A stretch of 46,035 bases of DNA from Nautiliaceae bacterium (GCA_027038555.1 JALVVX010000018.1:1-46035); one strand, 5' to 3'. Counted from the stretch's first letter, positions 24,773 to 33,070 are shown. Notes: generated by a model not told the origin, from the letters alone. Numbers and translations: made by a program.

Positions 24773-26326
24773 ATGTCTCAAAAAACCCTTCGGATTTTTC
24801 TTTTTCTTGCTATTTTAATTAATTTTTATTTTACTTTGTCTATTACGCCTCTTTTTAATCTGGACGAAGGCGCATTTAGCGAAGCTACTCGCGAAATGTT
24901 TTTAAATCATGATTTTATAACAACTTATTTAAACGGAAATTTAAGGTTTGACAAGCCTATATTAATCTACTGGTTGCAAGCCTTATCCACTCTAATTTTC
25001 GGGTTTAACGAATTTGCCCTGCGTCTTCCAAGCGCCTTGGCGGCCACATTATGGGCTGGTGGAATATACTTTTTTACAAAAAAAATATTTGATGAAAAAA
25101 AGGCAGTTTTAGCAGCATTTTTTATGGTTACGGCTCTTCAAATAGGACTTATTGCAAAAGCGGCAATTGCCGATAGTTTACTTAATATGTTTATAGCTTT
25201 TTCTATGTTTAGTCTTTATATTTATATAATTGAAAAAAAAGAAAAATATCTATTACTCACTTTTGCGTTTATTGGCTTTGGTTTTCTTACAAAAGGTCCT
25301 GTGGCTGTTTTAATTCCTCTTGCCACATATTTTATTTATTCTTTAATTCGCAAAAATTTTAAGCAGTTTTTAAAAGATGTATTTAACATAAAAGGCATAA
25401 TAATTTTTTTGATTATTGCACTTCCATGGTATATTTTGGAATTCAAAGCCCAGGGAATGAAATTTATCGACGGATTTTTCCTAAAACACAACCTCAAAAG
25501 ATTTGATACAAGTTTTGAACATCACAAAGGCAGTCTGTTTTATTATATTCCTGTTGTTTTAATCGGACTTTTGCCATGGACGAGTCTATTTATAAAATAC
25601 CTCTCCAAAATCAGAGAATTTATAAAAAACGATTTTGTTTTATTTGGAAGTATATGGTTTTTCTTTGTATTTTTGTTTTTTTCCCTTTCAGGCACAAAAC
25701 TTCCTCATTATGTAGTTTACGGATATACACCTCTTTTTATTTTTATGGGCTTCGCTTACGAGAAGATAAAAAGCGAATTTTTATATTCTCTTCCTTTAAT
25801 ACTTTTTGTTTTAACACTTTTGATACTTCCTTTTTATCTGAAAGCAAATTTAGTGCATTTTAAAGATTTTACAAGAGTTGCAATACTCACGCTTTATCCA
25901 TATTTTAATAAATTTTATTTTTTAAGCCTTGGAATAATTCTGTTTTTAGCTTTGTTTAAATACGGAAAAGAGATTAAAACCCTGATTCTCGGGTTTAGTA
26001 TGATTTTTATACTTAATTACGTAGGATGGATATATGCACATGTAAGAGCTCTGCCTGTAAAAGAGGCCGCAATTTATGTTAAAAAACACAATATAAAAAA
26101 TGTGGTAATGTATCACCTAAACACACCTTCATTTGATGTATATGCCAAAATGATAGTAGAAAAAAGATATCCGAAAGTAGGCGATATTGTCCTTACAAAA
26201 GTGACGACACTTAAAGATTTTAATTATGAGTTACTCTTTAAAAAAGGTGTTATTGCACTAATAAAAATAAAACCGAAAACCAAGACAAAAGAGCCTCTAA
26301 ATTATAAAAAGGACAGAAGAGAATGA
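24773..26326 (+). CDS. ArnT/PMT-type membrane glycosyltransferase
   Basis: The 517-residue protein has about ten to twelve membrane segments. It has the N-terminal periplasmic LDEGAFSEATREM motif (acidic pair Asp31-Glu32) typical of GT39/GT83 enzymes, followed by RFDKPILIYWLQ and RLPSALAA. These enzymes transfer a sugar from a polyprenyl- or dolichyl-phosphate carrier to lipid A or protein on the outer face of the inner membrane. The last 20 residues are basic. It overlaps the GGR-like gene by 4 bp. Acceptor is unknown. Confidence 0.85.
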   Translation: MSQKTLRIFLFLAILINFYFTLSITPLFNLDEGAFSEATREMFLNHDFITTYLNGNLRFDKPILIYWLQALSTLIFGFNEFALRLPSALAATLWAGGIYFFTKKIFDEKKAVLAAFFMVTALQIGLIAKAAIADSLLNMFIAFSMFSLYIYIIEKKEKYLLLTFAFIGFGFLTKGPVAVLIPLATYFIYSLIRKNFKQFLKDVFNIKGIIIFLIIALPWYILEFKAQGMKFIDGFFLKHNLKRFDTSFEHHKGSLFYYIPVVLIGLLPWTSLFIKYLSKIREFIKNDFVLFGSIWFFFVFLFFSLSGTKLPHYVVYGYTPLFIFMGFAYEKIKSEFLYSLPLILFVLTLLILPFYLKANLVHFKDFTRVAILTLYPYFNKFYFLSLGIILFLALFKYGKEIKTLILGFSMIFILNYVGWIYAHVRALPVKEAAIYVKKHNIKNVVMYHLNTPSFDVYAKMIVEKRYPKVGDIVLTKVTTLKDFNYELLFKKGVIALIKIKPKTKTKEPLNYKKDRRE

Positions 26327-27303
26327 AAATTCTAATTATAGGAGGAGGACCTGCCGGTGCCACTGCGGCAAGGCTTTTGGCTGATAGTTTTGATGTAACT
26401 TTAATTCAGGACAGAGACTGGGATAAACCCTGCGGCGGCGGAACTAAGAGTAAAATTTTTGATGAATATTCTATTCCAAAAGAGATAATCAAACATGTAC
26501 TTGATTATGTAATAATCCAATACAAAGGCAAAAAAACAAAAATAGATTTAAAAGGCAAAAACCTCTCAATAGTTATAAGAGAAGAGTTTGACAAAACTTT
26601 AAGAGATTTGGCTCAAAAAAAAGGCGTTAAATTAATTTATGGAAAATTTAAAGGTTTTGAAGACAAAAAAGCAATTGTTAATATAAACGGTGAAAAAATT
26701 TTATTTGATTATGATATTTTAATAGCGGCAGACGGGGTAAATTCAAGTGTAAGAAAATCAGCAGGTGTTGCAGAGGTTCCTAAAATTATTACTCATTATG
26801 CAAGGATTAAAGAATACAGAGTCAATACATGTGAATTTTTCTTTGATAAAGAACTTGGAGGAGATTACTACGCATGGGCATTCCCACATGAGAATAAAAC
26901 TCATATAGGAAGTGTGGGAGAGAGTTTTAGCTCACTTTGTAACTATTTAGGAGTAAATGTAAAACCAAAAGGATATTTTATCCCTACATGGCAAGAAAAC
27001 ATACAAATGCAAAAAGAGAATATCTTTTTTGTAGGAGATGCGGCGGGACATGTAATGCCTCTTAGTTTTGAAGGAATATATTACGCTATAAAATCCGCTG
27101 AAATTTTGGCTTATTCCATTAAAAACGGACTTGATTATACAAACGAATGGAACAAAAGATTTTTAAAAGAATTTAAATTTATGAAACGGCTTGAAGGTAT
27201 GATGAAAAAAACTCTTCTTAGAAACATAATGATAAAAGCTCAAAACATCAACAAAATCCAAAGTATAAGCGTTGATATGTGGCTTGGGAAATTTAGAGTA
27301 TAA
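26323..27303 (+). CDS. geranylgeranyl-reductase-family FAD oxidoreductase
   Basis: The 326-residue flavoprotein has an N-terminal dinucleotide-binding motif GGGPAG, the family motif KPCGGG with Cys37, YAWAFP at residues 183-188 and FVGDAAGHVMP near 236. These are the marks of the GGR/ChlP family that reduces isoprenoid double bonds. The substrate could be polyprenyl phosphate, a quinone side chain or another isoprenoid. Genes on both sides use polyprenyl-phosphate sugars, which favours the first option as inference. It overlaps the ArnT-like gene by 4 bp. Confidence 0.82.
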   Translation: MKILIIGGGPAGATAARLLADSFDVTLIQDRDWDKPCGGGTKSKIFDEYSIPKEIIKHVLDYVIIQYKGKKTKIDLKGKNLSIVIREEFDKTLRDLAQKKGVKLIYGKFKGFEDKKAIVNINGEKILFDYDILIAADGVNSSVRKSAGVAEVPKIITHYARIKEYRVNTCEFFFDKELGGDYYAWAFPHENKTHIGSVGESFSSLCNYLGVNVKPKGYFIPTWQENIQMQKENIFFVGDAAGHVMPLSFEGIYYAIKSAEILAYSIKNGLDYTNEWNKRFLKEFKFMKRLEGMMKKTLLRNIMIKAQNINKIQSISVDMWLGKFRV

Positions 27304-27304
27304 T
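27299..27304 (+). promoter_or_regulatory. -10-like TATAAT enclosing the GGR-like stop codon
   Basis: The TAA stop at 27301-27303 lies inside TATAAT, and AAAAAGGA follows before the ATG at 27324. The placement repeats that at 24750-24755. Confidence 0.4.
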
Positions 27305-27323
27305 TTTATAAAAAAGGAATTTA

Positions 27324-28268
27324 ATGAAAATTTCAGTAGTAGTGCCTTTAATGAATGAAGAAGAAAACATTAAATACTTAATTGAGGAAGTCGACAAAGC
27401 ACTCAAAGATTATGATTACGAACTTATTTTGGTAGATGACGGAAGTACCGACAATACCGTAGAAGAGATTAAAAAATATATGAACAATAAAACAAAACTT
27501 GTAGTACTAAACAGAAACTACGGACAAACATCTGCGATGGCGGCGGGAATTGAAGTTGCAAACGGGGATATTATCGTAACGATTGACGGGGATTTGCAAA
27601 ACGACCCGAACGACATACCGATGATGATAGAAAAATTACAGCAAGGCTATGATGTAGTCGCAGGAATAAGGGCAAAAAGAAAAGATGAGCCTTTTAGAAA
27701 ATTTTTAAGCAAAATCGCAAATAAAATTATAAGAAAAGTTACAGGTGTACAAATTACAGATTATGGATGTACTTTGAAAGTATTCAAAAAAGACGTTGCA
27801 AAAAATTTAGGACTTTACGGGGAACTTCACAGATTCATACCTATCTTAGCCAGTATGTACGGCGCTAAAATAACGGAAGTTCCGGTAAGACATCACGAAA
27901 GAAAATACGGAACAAGCAAATACGGATTCAACAGAACTTTTAAAGTTATAAGCGATTTGATGTATCTTGTATTTATGCAAAGATTCGGTCAAAGACCTAT
28001 GCACTTTTTCGGAACGGTCGGATTTATAATGTTTTCTCTGGGGGCAATTATCGATTTTTATCTTTTAATTCTAAAAATATTCGGTCAAGACATTGGAAAC
28101 AGACCTCTTTTAACTCTTGGGACAATGCTTATTTTAGCAGGTATTCAGCTAATTACCACAGGATTTTTGGCTGAGATTATGATTAGAATATATTATGAAT
28201 CACAAGGCAAAAAACCTTACAAAATCAAAGAAATTATCACTAATGAAAAAAATAAAACTTCTAATTAA
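27324..28268 (+). CDS. Dpm1/ArnC-like polyprenyl-phosphate glycosyltransferase
   Basis: The 314-residue protein has a GT2 domain with VVPLMNEEENI, LVDDGSTDNT (Asp38-Asp39) and the DGD metal site at residues 88-90 in IDGDLQNDP. It has KYGTSKYG and two C-terminal membrane helices (about 228-255 and 268-290). This is the layout of GtrB/ArnC/Dpm1-like enzymes that load a sugar onto undecaprenyl or dolichyl phosphate. Its product is the kind of donor used by the ArnT-like protein two genes upstream. It overlaps the next gene by 26 bp. Confidence 0.88.
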   Translation: MKISVVVPLMNEEENIKYLIEEVDKALKDYDYELILVDDGSTDNTVEEIKKYMNNKTKLVVLNRNYGQTSAMAAGIEVANGDIIVTIDGDLQNDPNDIPMMIEKLQQGYDVVAGIRAKRKDEPFRKFLSKIANKIIRKVTGVQITDYGCTLKVFKKDVAKNLGLYGELHRFIPILASMYGAKITEVPVRHHERKYGTSKYGFNRTFKVISDLMYLVFMQRFGQRPMHFFGTVGFIMFSLGAIIDFYLLILKIFGQDIGNRPLLTLGTMLILAGIQLITTGFLAEIMIRIYYESQGKKPYKIKEIITNEKNKTSN

Positions 28269-29070
28269 AATCCTTTTTATTCTTTTTGCTTTTTATCTGA
28301 TTTTTCATAAAATTCCTTTTAATGAATTTAAAAATATAAAAATTCAAAATCCGTTTTTTTTACTTTTAGCATTTATCTTTTACAATCTCTCACAAATTAT
28401 CTCCGCAAAAAGAGTTGATATTTATCTCAAAAACATAGATATTAATCTCAAATTTAAAAAACAGCTGATTTTGTATTATCTTGGAATGTTTTACAATACC
28501 TTACTTCCCGGAGGCATAGGAGGAGATGCCTACAAAGCCTATAAATATCAAAAAGAATTCAACACAGGATATAAAAAAATTATAAAAGCCCTGCTGATTG
28601 ATAGAATTTCAGGTCTTTTTGCCATTTTTTTACTTTTAGGAATTCTTTCATTTTTTACATCCGTTAAATATGCCGCTCTTTTAAGCCTTCTTTTAATAAC
28701 GCCTTTTATTTTATATTTTATACATAAATTTTTCTTTATTGAATTTAAAAAATCTTTTTTTAAAAACCTGCTTTATTCACTGATTATCCAAACTTTGCAA
28801 CTTTTTACATTTTTATTTGTTCTTTTTTCACTCGGGATAAAATACAAAATTATTGAACTCTCCATACTCTTTTTTATCTCTTCGATAATAAGTGTAATAC
28901 CTGTAAGCATCGGAGGGCTTGGTCTTAGAGAGCTTACCTTTTTATACGGAAGCGAATTTTTACATATAAACCCCGCACCCGTTGTAATGGCTGGATTTTT
29001 ATTTTTTGTTATAAATATAATTTCAAGCCTTATTGGCGGAATATTTCTTTTAAAAAACGATATAATATAA
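28243..29070 (+). CDS. UPF0104/LPG-synthase-TM-like flippase-family membrane protein
   Basis: From the ATG at 28243 the protein has 275 residues with seven to eight membrane segments. It shows the conserved LLPGGIGGDAYKAYK and IPVSIGGLGLRELTFLY motifs of the UPF0104 (lysylphosphatidylglycerol synthase transmembrane/flippase-like) family. An upstream ATG at 28195 in the same frame would add 16 basic residues; the later start places the basic MKKIKLLIK before the first helix. In several archaeal and bacterial proteins this domain is fused to a GT2 domain, and here the two genes overlap. It may move a lipid-linked sugar across the membrane. Confidence 0.75.
   Translation: MKKIKLLIKILFILFAFYLIFHKIPFNEFKNIKIQNPFFLLLAFIFYNLSQIISAKRVDIYLKNIDINLKFKKQLILYYLGMFYNTLLPGGIGGDAYKAYKYQKEFNTGYKKIIKALLIDRISGLFAIFLLLGILSFFTSVKYAALLSLLLITPFILYFIHKFFFIEFKKSFFKNLLYSLIIQTLQLFTFLFVLFSLGIKYKIIELSILFFISSIISVIPVSIGGLGLRELTFLYGSEFLHINPAPVVMAGFLFFVINIISSLIGGIFLLKNDII
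29061..29066 (+). promoter_or_regulatory. -10-like TATAAT just before the UPF0104 stop codon
   Basis: TATAAT immediately precedes the TAA at 29068-29070, followed by AAAAAAGG and the ATG at 29083. Same pattern as the two preceding gene junctions. Confidence 0.35.
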
Positions 29071-29082
29071 AAAAGGTTTAAA

Positions 29083-29310
29083 ATGGCAGACATTGATTAT
29101 CAAAAAGAAAAAGTATCTTTTTGGAGAATGTTTTTTTTCTTTTGGCTAACTACAATAATTGGTCTTATAGCCTTTTTATTTAATAAATTCGACAGATTAT
29201 CTGAAACAAAGTTAATTTTAATAAATATCACACTGATAATTTTAATTATATTTTTATTACTCACTTCTATAAAACTTAAAAAAGAAATTGAAAAATTAAA
29301 GGATTTATAA
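29083..29310 (+). CDS. small two-helix membrane protein, unknown
   Basis: The 75-residue protein has a charged N-terminus (DIDYQKEKVS), two hydrophobic segments at about 15-33 and 45-61, and a lysine-rich tail (KLKKEIEKLKDL). An AAAAAAGG site precedes the ATG. I recognise no family. It lies directly between the UPF0104 gene and a second tiny membrane gene. Confidence 0.65.
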   Translation: MADIDYQKEKVSFWRMFFFFWLTTIIGLIAFLFNKFDRLSETKLILINITLIILIIFLLLTSIKLKKEIEKLKDL

Positions 29311-29403
29311 ATGACTTATTTAATTATAGCTCTTATTATAGCGACTATTGGCATTGGAATATCTTTTTATATTCTAAGTCAAGAAAAAAGTAAAAATGTT
29401 TAA
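29311..29403 (+). CDS. 30-residue single-helix membrane peptide
   Basis: The ATG follows the preceding stop immediately, with AAAGGA 7 nt upstream. The peptide starts MTYLIIALIIATIGIGISFY and ends in a basic tail (SQEKSKNV). It therefore resembles a single-pass membrane microprotein. Its end overlaps the cysM start by 8 bp, which suggests coupling. Translation is inferred from the ribosome-binding site and overlap only. Confidence 0.5.
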   Translation: MTYLIIALIIATIGIGISFYILSQEKSKNV

Positions 29404-30211
29404 CACACCAATAATCAAATATGAAAATATTTTAGTAAAACTTGAATACAAAAACCCAGCAGGTAGCGTTAAAGACAGACCGGCTCTGTTTATGATAAAA
29501 GATGCTTTTTTAAAAGGATATAAAGAAATTGTGGAAGTAACAAGCGGAAATACGGGCATAGCACTTAGTTTTTATGCAAATAAATTCGGTATCAAGCCTA
29601 CTATCTTTATGCCAAAAAGCTATTCAATTGAGAGACAAAAACTTTTAAGGGCATATGGGGCAAACCTTATTTTAACTGACGGGAATATAAATGATGCAAT
29701 AAATGAAGCAAAAAAGTATATTAAAAAAACAAAAGCCTACTTTACCAATCAGTTCAATAACCCGCTAAATGCCCTCTCACACGAGCAGACAACTGCGCTT
29801 GAAATAATAAATCAGGCAAAGCCGGATGTTTTTGTAGCAGGTGTTGGAAGCGGAGGCACAATAATAGGAATAGCAAAAATTCTAAAACCATTAGGCGTTA
29901 AAATAGTTGCTGTTGAGCCTGAAAACTCTCCTGTAATTTATAATAAACTCTATAATAAAAACCTTCCGATAAAACCTCATAAAATCCAGGGAATAGGAGC
30001 AGGATTCATACCTGAGAATATTGATTTAAACTTAATTGACGAAGTTATATTAGTAGATGAAGACGAATCGATTGAGTTTATGAAGCAACTCCCTAAAAAA
30101 GGGATTACCGGAGGTATCAGCACAGCCGCAAATATAATTGCCGCAAGAAATTATAATAATGTCCTAACCATAGCACCTGACGGGATTGAGAGATATTTAA
30201 GTATTCTCTAA
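29396..30211 (+). CDS. cysM: cysteine synthase (O-acetylserine sulfhydrylase, CysM-like)
   Basis: The PLP enzyme makes L-cysteine from O-acetylserine and sulfide. The 271-residue protein has the cofactor lysine in NPAGSVKDRP (Lys26), the substrate loop SGNTG at 50-54 and the phosphate-binding GVGSGGT at about 148-154. It is shorter than the usual 300 residues, mainly through a trimmed N-terminus and C-terminus. A direct sulfide route agrees with the absence of assimilatory sulfate reduction genes here. Its TAA overlaps the stop codon of the convergent antiporter gene. Confidence 0.88.
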   Translation: MFNTPIIKYENILVKLEYKNPAGSVKDRPALFMIKDAFLKGYKEIVEVTSGNTGIALSFYANKFGIKPTIFMPKSYSIERQKLLRAYGANLILTDGNINDAINEAKKYIKKTKAYFTNQFNNPLNALSHEQTTALEIINQAKPDVFVAGVGSGGTIIGIAKILKPLGVKIVAVEPENSPVIYNKLYNKNLPIKPHKIQGIGAGFIPENIDLNLIDEVILVDEDESIEFMKQLPKKGITGGISTAANIIAARNYNNVLTIAPDGIERYLSIL

Positions 30212-31758
30212 ATTCCCATATTCTCCAATTCAAAAATTTCCGCATCAATTTCATCGGCGAGTTTTTTATATGTTTTATTTGAAATATTCCCGTTTCTGTA
30301 TAATTCCAGCAAATAATCTTTTTCCCTCATTAATATTTCTCTTTTAATTTTTAAAGATTCTTCTGTTTTATATTCATTTATATCAATATTTAAAGATTGA
30401 AGTTTTTCACTGAGCGAATTTAATTTATCTCGGTATTCTTTTATAAGCTCATCAAAAGTATTTTGACTTATAAGCATTTTATTTTTCAAATCATTCAGAT
30501 ATGAAATTATTTGTTGAATCATTTTGATTTTGGTTTTTATTTCTTCATATTCCAACACTTGTTCTTTTGCAATATTGAGTTTTAACAATTTAATCAAAAA
30601 AGGCATAGTTATACCCTGAATTACAATTGAAAGTAAAACAACTCCAAATACCATTGTTACTATCAATTCTTTATACTGAAAATCATCCGGCAAACTCATG
30701 GCAAGAACCATTGTTAAAGCACCTCTTATACCGCCCCATCCCATAATCACAGACCAGGAAAAAGGAAATTTATAAGTAGTATTTGCAAATACACCCCATG
30801 TAAAAAACACCACTATATATCTTGCCACCATCATAGCAACATAAGCAATTACAATCCATTGCCAGTAATAAAAAAGCATATTAATATTTATACTAAGCCC
30901 GATTAGTAAAAATATAAGAGAATTTGCCAAAAACGCCACATAATTCCAAAAAGTTTCCGTTGTTAATTTTATTGAAGGATATATCTGTTTCTCAAAACTT
31001 TTAGTACCTATAACAAGTCCCGCGGCAACAGTACTCATAACACCAGAACCCCCAAGTCTATCGGCCAAAATAAATGAAAAATAAGCACTTACTGTCGTAA
31101 CAGTAATAACAACCATTGGATCATATACCCGATTTATAACCTCATCCGCAAAAATTCCTATTAAATATCCTATAAAAAGTCCTATTCCAACAACAAAGAA
31201 AAAATCAAATACGGCAATATTATAAGAAGAGAGTTTCTTTTCTATTATTTCCAAAATAATCGTAAAAATAACAATAGCTGTACCGTCATTAAGCAGACTT
31301 TCGCTGTCTACCAAAAATCTAAGCCTTCTTGGAACACCCAGTTTTTCAAAAATACTAATAACCGCCACAGGATCGGTTGCCGCAACCGCCGCACCGAACA
31401 AAAGTCCCACAGCCAAAGAAATATTTGCGAAAAATTCTTTACCTATTGCCATAAAAACCACAGCCGTGATTATGGTAGATAAAATGACTCCTGGTATTAC
31501 AAGCGTCAAAATAACAGGAAAATCCCTTTTTAAATCATCAAATTTCAAATGTATAGCCGTTTGAAAAATAAGAGGAGGTAAAAAAACATAATATAATAAA
31601 TCTTTTGAGAGATGAGGTGCATTAATAAGATGCATATATCCTATCAAAAGCCCTACCAATACAAGTGCAATGGTATAAGGAAAATTGAATTTATCTGCTA
31701 TTATCGCAACAATGGAAGTAATTATTAAAAGTATTAAAAATGTAACTTCCACACCCAT
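30208..31758 (-). CDS. CPA1-family Na+/H+ antiporter
   Basis: The 516-residue protein has about twelve membrane helices with the CPA1 ion-binding motif ATDPVAV (Asp129) and ESLLNDGTA (Asn157-Asp158), then GWGGIRGALTMVLA. A soluble helical tail of about 110 residues (about 405-516) is charged and may be regulatory. It resembles the NhaP/YjcE group and would exchange cytoplasmic Na+ or K+ for protons. The stop is a TAG overlapping cysM's TAA. It begins 3 bp after the small gene upstream. Confidence 0.9.
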   Translation of the reverse strand: MGVEVTFLILLIITSIVAIIADKFNFPYTIALVLVGLLIGYMHLINAPHLSKDLLYYVFLPPLIFQTAIHLKFDDLKRDFPVILTLVIPGVILSTIITAVVFMAIGKEFFANISLAVGLLFGAAVAATDPVAVISIFEKLGVPRRLRFLVDSESLLNDGTAIVIFTIILEIIEKKLSSYNIAVFDFFFVVGIGLFIGYLIGIFADEVINRVYDPMVVITVTTVSAYFSFILADRLGGSGVMSTVAAGLVIGTKSFEKQIYPSIKLTTETFWNYVAFLANSLIFLLIGLSININMLFYYWQWIVIAYVAMMVARYIVVFFTWGVFANTTYKFPFSWSVIMGWGGIRGALTMVLAMSLPDDFQYKELIVTMVFGVVLLSIVIQGITMPFLIKLLKLNIAKEQVLEYEEIKTKIKMIQQIISYLNDLKNKMLISQNTFDELIKEYRDKLNSLSEKLQSLNIDINEYKTEESLKIKREILMREKDYLLELYRNGNISNKTYKKLADEIDAEIFELENMGI

Positions 31759-31761
31759 ATG

Positions 31762-32025
31762 TTACCTTATAAGAATTTTTATTAAAAAGGCTTTAACAAC
31801 AGGTGAAAAATATGAAATTATTTCCGGTTCGCTAAGCAATTCAATTAAAATAAGTTTGATTTTATCATCAGAAGAAGTATTTAAAATCTGCAAAATTTTC
31901 CCTATATCAATTCCGGGATCTGTTTGTTTAAGCCTTTTTTTTGCTTCTTCAATACTCATAGATTTTTCAGGTCTGCCTTTTAAGAGAGATTTTAACCTCT
32001 CTTTTTTTAATTCAATTTCATTCAT
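31762..32025 (-). CDS. conserved-looking 87-residue protein, unknown
   Basis: The protein is mostly helical and charged, beginning MNEIELKKERLKSLLKGRPE, with a C-terminal hydrophobic stretch (PVVKAFLIKILIR). No family is recognised. It overlaps the holin-like gene upstream by 8 bp and lies 3 bp before the antiporter, so it belongs to the same four-gene unit started at 32637. Confidence 0.6.
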   Translation of the reverse strand: MNEIELKKERLKSLLKGRPEKSMSIEEAKKRLKQTDPGIDIGKILQILNTSSDDKIKLILIELLSEPEIISYFSPVVKAFLIKILIR

Positions 32026-32341
32026 TTTTTTTCTTTAAAACAATTAATAATATTATTGCAAATACAAAAAACAAAACACTTAAAATAAACAATGACACAA
32101 TTACACTAAAATATTTATTCATAACCAAAAAAGCCGCTAATGAAAATGACAATATCGCCAAAAAAAATAAGATTCCTACAATTGTAACACCAAGAATTGA
32201 TAAAGAACTTTTAAATACTGTTTTTTGAAAATTTCTATACTCTTTTTCCAAAAATTCTTCACTTCCCTCTTTAAAAGCCCTGACTTCCGCTTCCAATAAA
32301 TCAAAAAATGCAATTATAAAATCACTTACGGTCACTTTCAT
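32018..32341 (-). CDS. phage-holin-like (DUF1469/YqjE-type) membrane protein
   Basis: The 107-residue protein has an amphipathic N-terminus (FDLLEAEVRAFKEGSEEFLE), two membrane helices (about 47-70 and 76-101) and a basic tail. This is the layout of the YqjE/DUF1469 holin-superfamily proteins that often sit beside ElaB/YqjD proteins. A role in envelope stress or membrane association is likely; it is not evidence of a prophage. It overlaps the upstream gene by 4 bp. Confidence 0.65.
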   Translation of the reverse strand: MKVTVSDFIIAFFDLLEAEVRAFKEGSEEFLEKEYRNFQKTVFKSSLSILGVTIVGILFFLAILSFSLAAFLVMNKYFSVIVSLFILSVLFFVFAIILLIVLKKKNE

Positions 32342-32637
32342 TTTAAAATCTTACCTATAAGACATCCTGCTCCAAACGCCGCAAGTAATGCGGCAACAGG
32401 ATGATTTTTTGTAAATTCTTCAATCTCATTAATTATATGTGTTGACTTTTCTTTTAATTCTTCAATTTTTTCTTCGGAAATATGTTGCTTTAATGATTCA
32501 ATATCCAGTTTTTGGGTAATGTCTTTTAATTCGTCCATTAAATCTTTTGAAATTTCTTTTTCTTTAAGTTCATCAATTTTTTTTGAAAGATTTAATATTT
32601 CTTCTTTTAAATCTTCGACTTCATGAGAATTATTCAT
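32338..32637 (-). CDS. ElaB/YqjD-like (DUF883) protein
   Basis: The 99-residue protein has a long acidic coiled-coil-prone helix followed by the family-typical end HPVAALLAAFGAGCLIGKIL, a single membrane anchor preceded by NHP. DUF883 proteins of E. coli are stationary-phase inner-membrane proteins that bind ribosomes. It is the first gene of a unit that runs to the antiporter and is preceded by an excellent sigma-70 promoter. Confidence 0.72.
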   Translation of the reverse strand: MNNSHEVEDLKEEILNLSKKIDELKEKEISKDLMDELKDITQKLDIESLKQHISEEKIEELKEKSTHIINEIEEFTKNHPVAALLAAFGAGCLIGKILK

Positions 32638-32665
32638 TTTATACCTTTAATTTATGTTATAAAAT

Positions 32666-32694
32666 ATTTTAACTCTATTAAAAAACTTTGTCAA
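32666..32694 (-). promoter_or_regulatory. near-consensus sigma-70 promoter, TTGACA-17-TAAAAT
   Basis: Read on the minus strand, TTGACA (32689-32694) is separated by exactly 17 bp from TAAAAT (32666-32671), and an AAAGG site precedes the ATG at 32637. A full -35 box is rare in this window, so this unit may be among the most strongly constitutive. Confidence 0.75.
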
Positions 32695-32925
32695 TATAAA
32701 CTTTTTAAACTGTATAAACTCTAACTTCCGAATAATAAATTGCGGTCGTTTTGTACAATAATATAGTTTATATACGCTAAATATAAGTCTGTTCTTAGTT
32801 AAAATAAAAAATATTTTACTTATTATTTTAATTTTAATAAATATCTTTTAAAAATAATTAAAAATATAAGAAAAATCAGGAATATATAAAATCAGTGTCA
32901 GATACTTTTTTATCGAAGGTTTAAA
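32695..32925. other. AT-rich intergenic stretch without recognised gene
   Basis: The roughly 230 bases between the promoter at 32666-32694 and the tRNA contain no plausible coding frame. An imperfect inverted pair (AAACTGTATAAACT and AGTTTATATAC, about 32707-32780) is the only structure noticed. I see no clear terminator for the tRNA transcript. Confidence 0.4.
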
Positions 32926-33001
32926 TGGCTCCGGCGAGAGGACTCGAACCTCTGACCCGACGGTTAACAGCCGTCTGCTCTACCGACTGAGCTACGCCGG
33001 A
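32926..33001 (-). tRNA. tRNA-Asn (GTT)
   Basis: On the minus strand the 76-nt sequence folds as a full cloverleaf. The acceptor stem is TCCGGCG/CGCCGGA, the D-arm contains AGCTCAGTCGGTAGAGC, and the anticodon stem GACGG/CCGTC encloses CTGTTAA with anticodon GTT. The T-arm has GGTTCGAGTCC, and CCA is encoded. Confidence 0.97.
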
Positions 33002-33005
33002 ATGT

Positions 33006-33025
33006 GTTTGAAATTATATCAAAAA
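33006..33025 (-). promoter_or_regulatory. promoter of tRNA-Asn, 20-mer shared with rpmB
   Basis: The minus-strand sequence TTTTTGATATAATTTCAAAC contains TATAAT (33013-33018) about 12 nt before the mature tRNA. The same 20-mer occurs before rpmB (35685-35704), and its GATATAATTTCAA core occurs before kdsD. A T9 run just upstream may also serve as terminator for argJ. Confidence 0.65.
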
Positions 33026-33070
33026 GAAAAAAAAATGCAAGAAAAATTCTTACTTTTTTAAATTTATTTT

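Noticed and set aside
32018-32341. Holin-like protein as sign of a prophage
   Set aside because: It is the DUF1469/YqjE type, next to a DUF883 protein and an antiporter. No phage structural, integrase or lysin genes are nearby.
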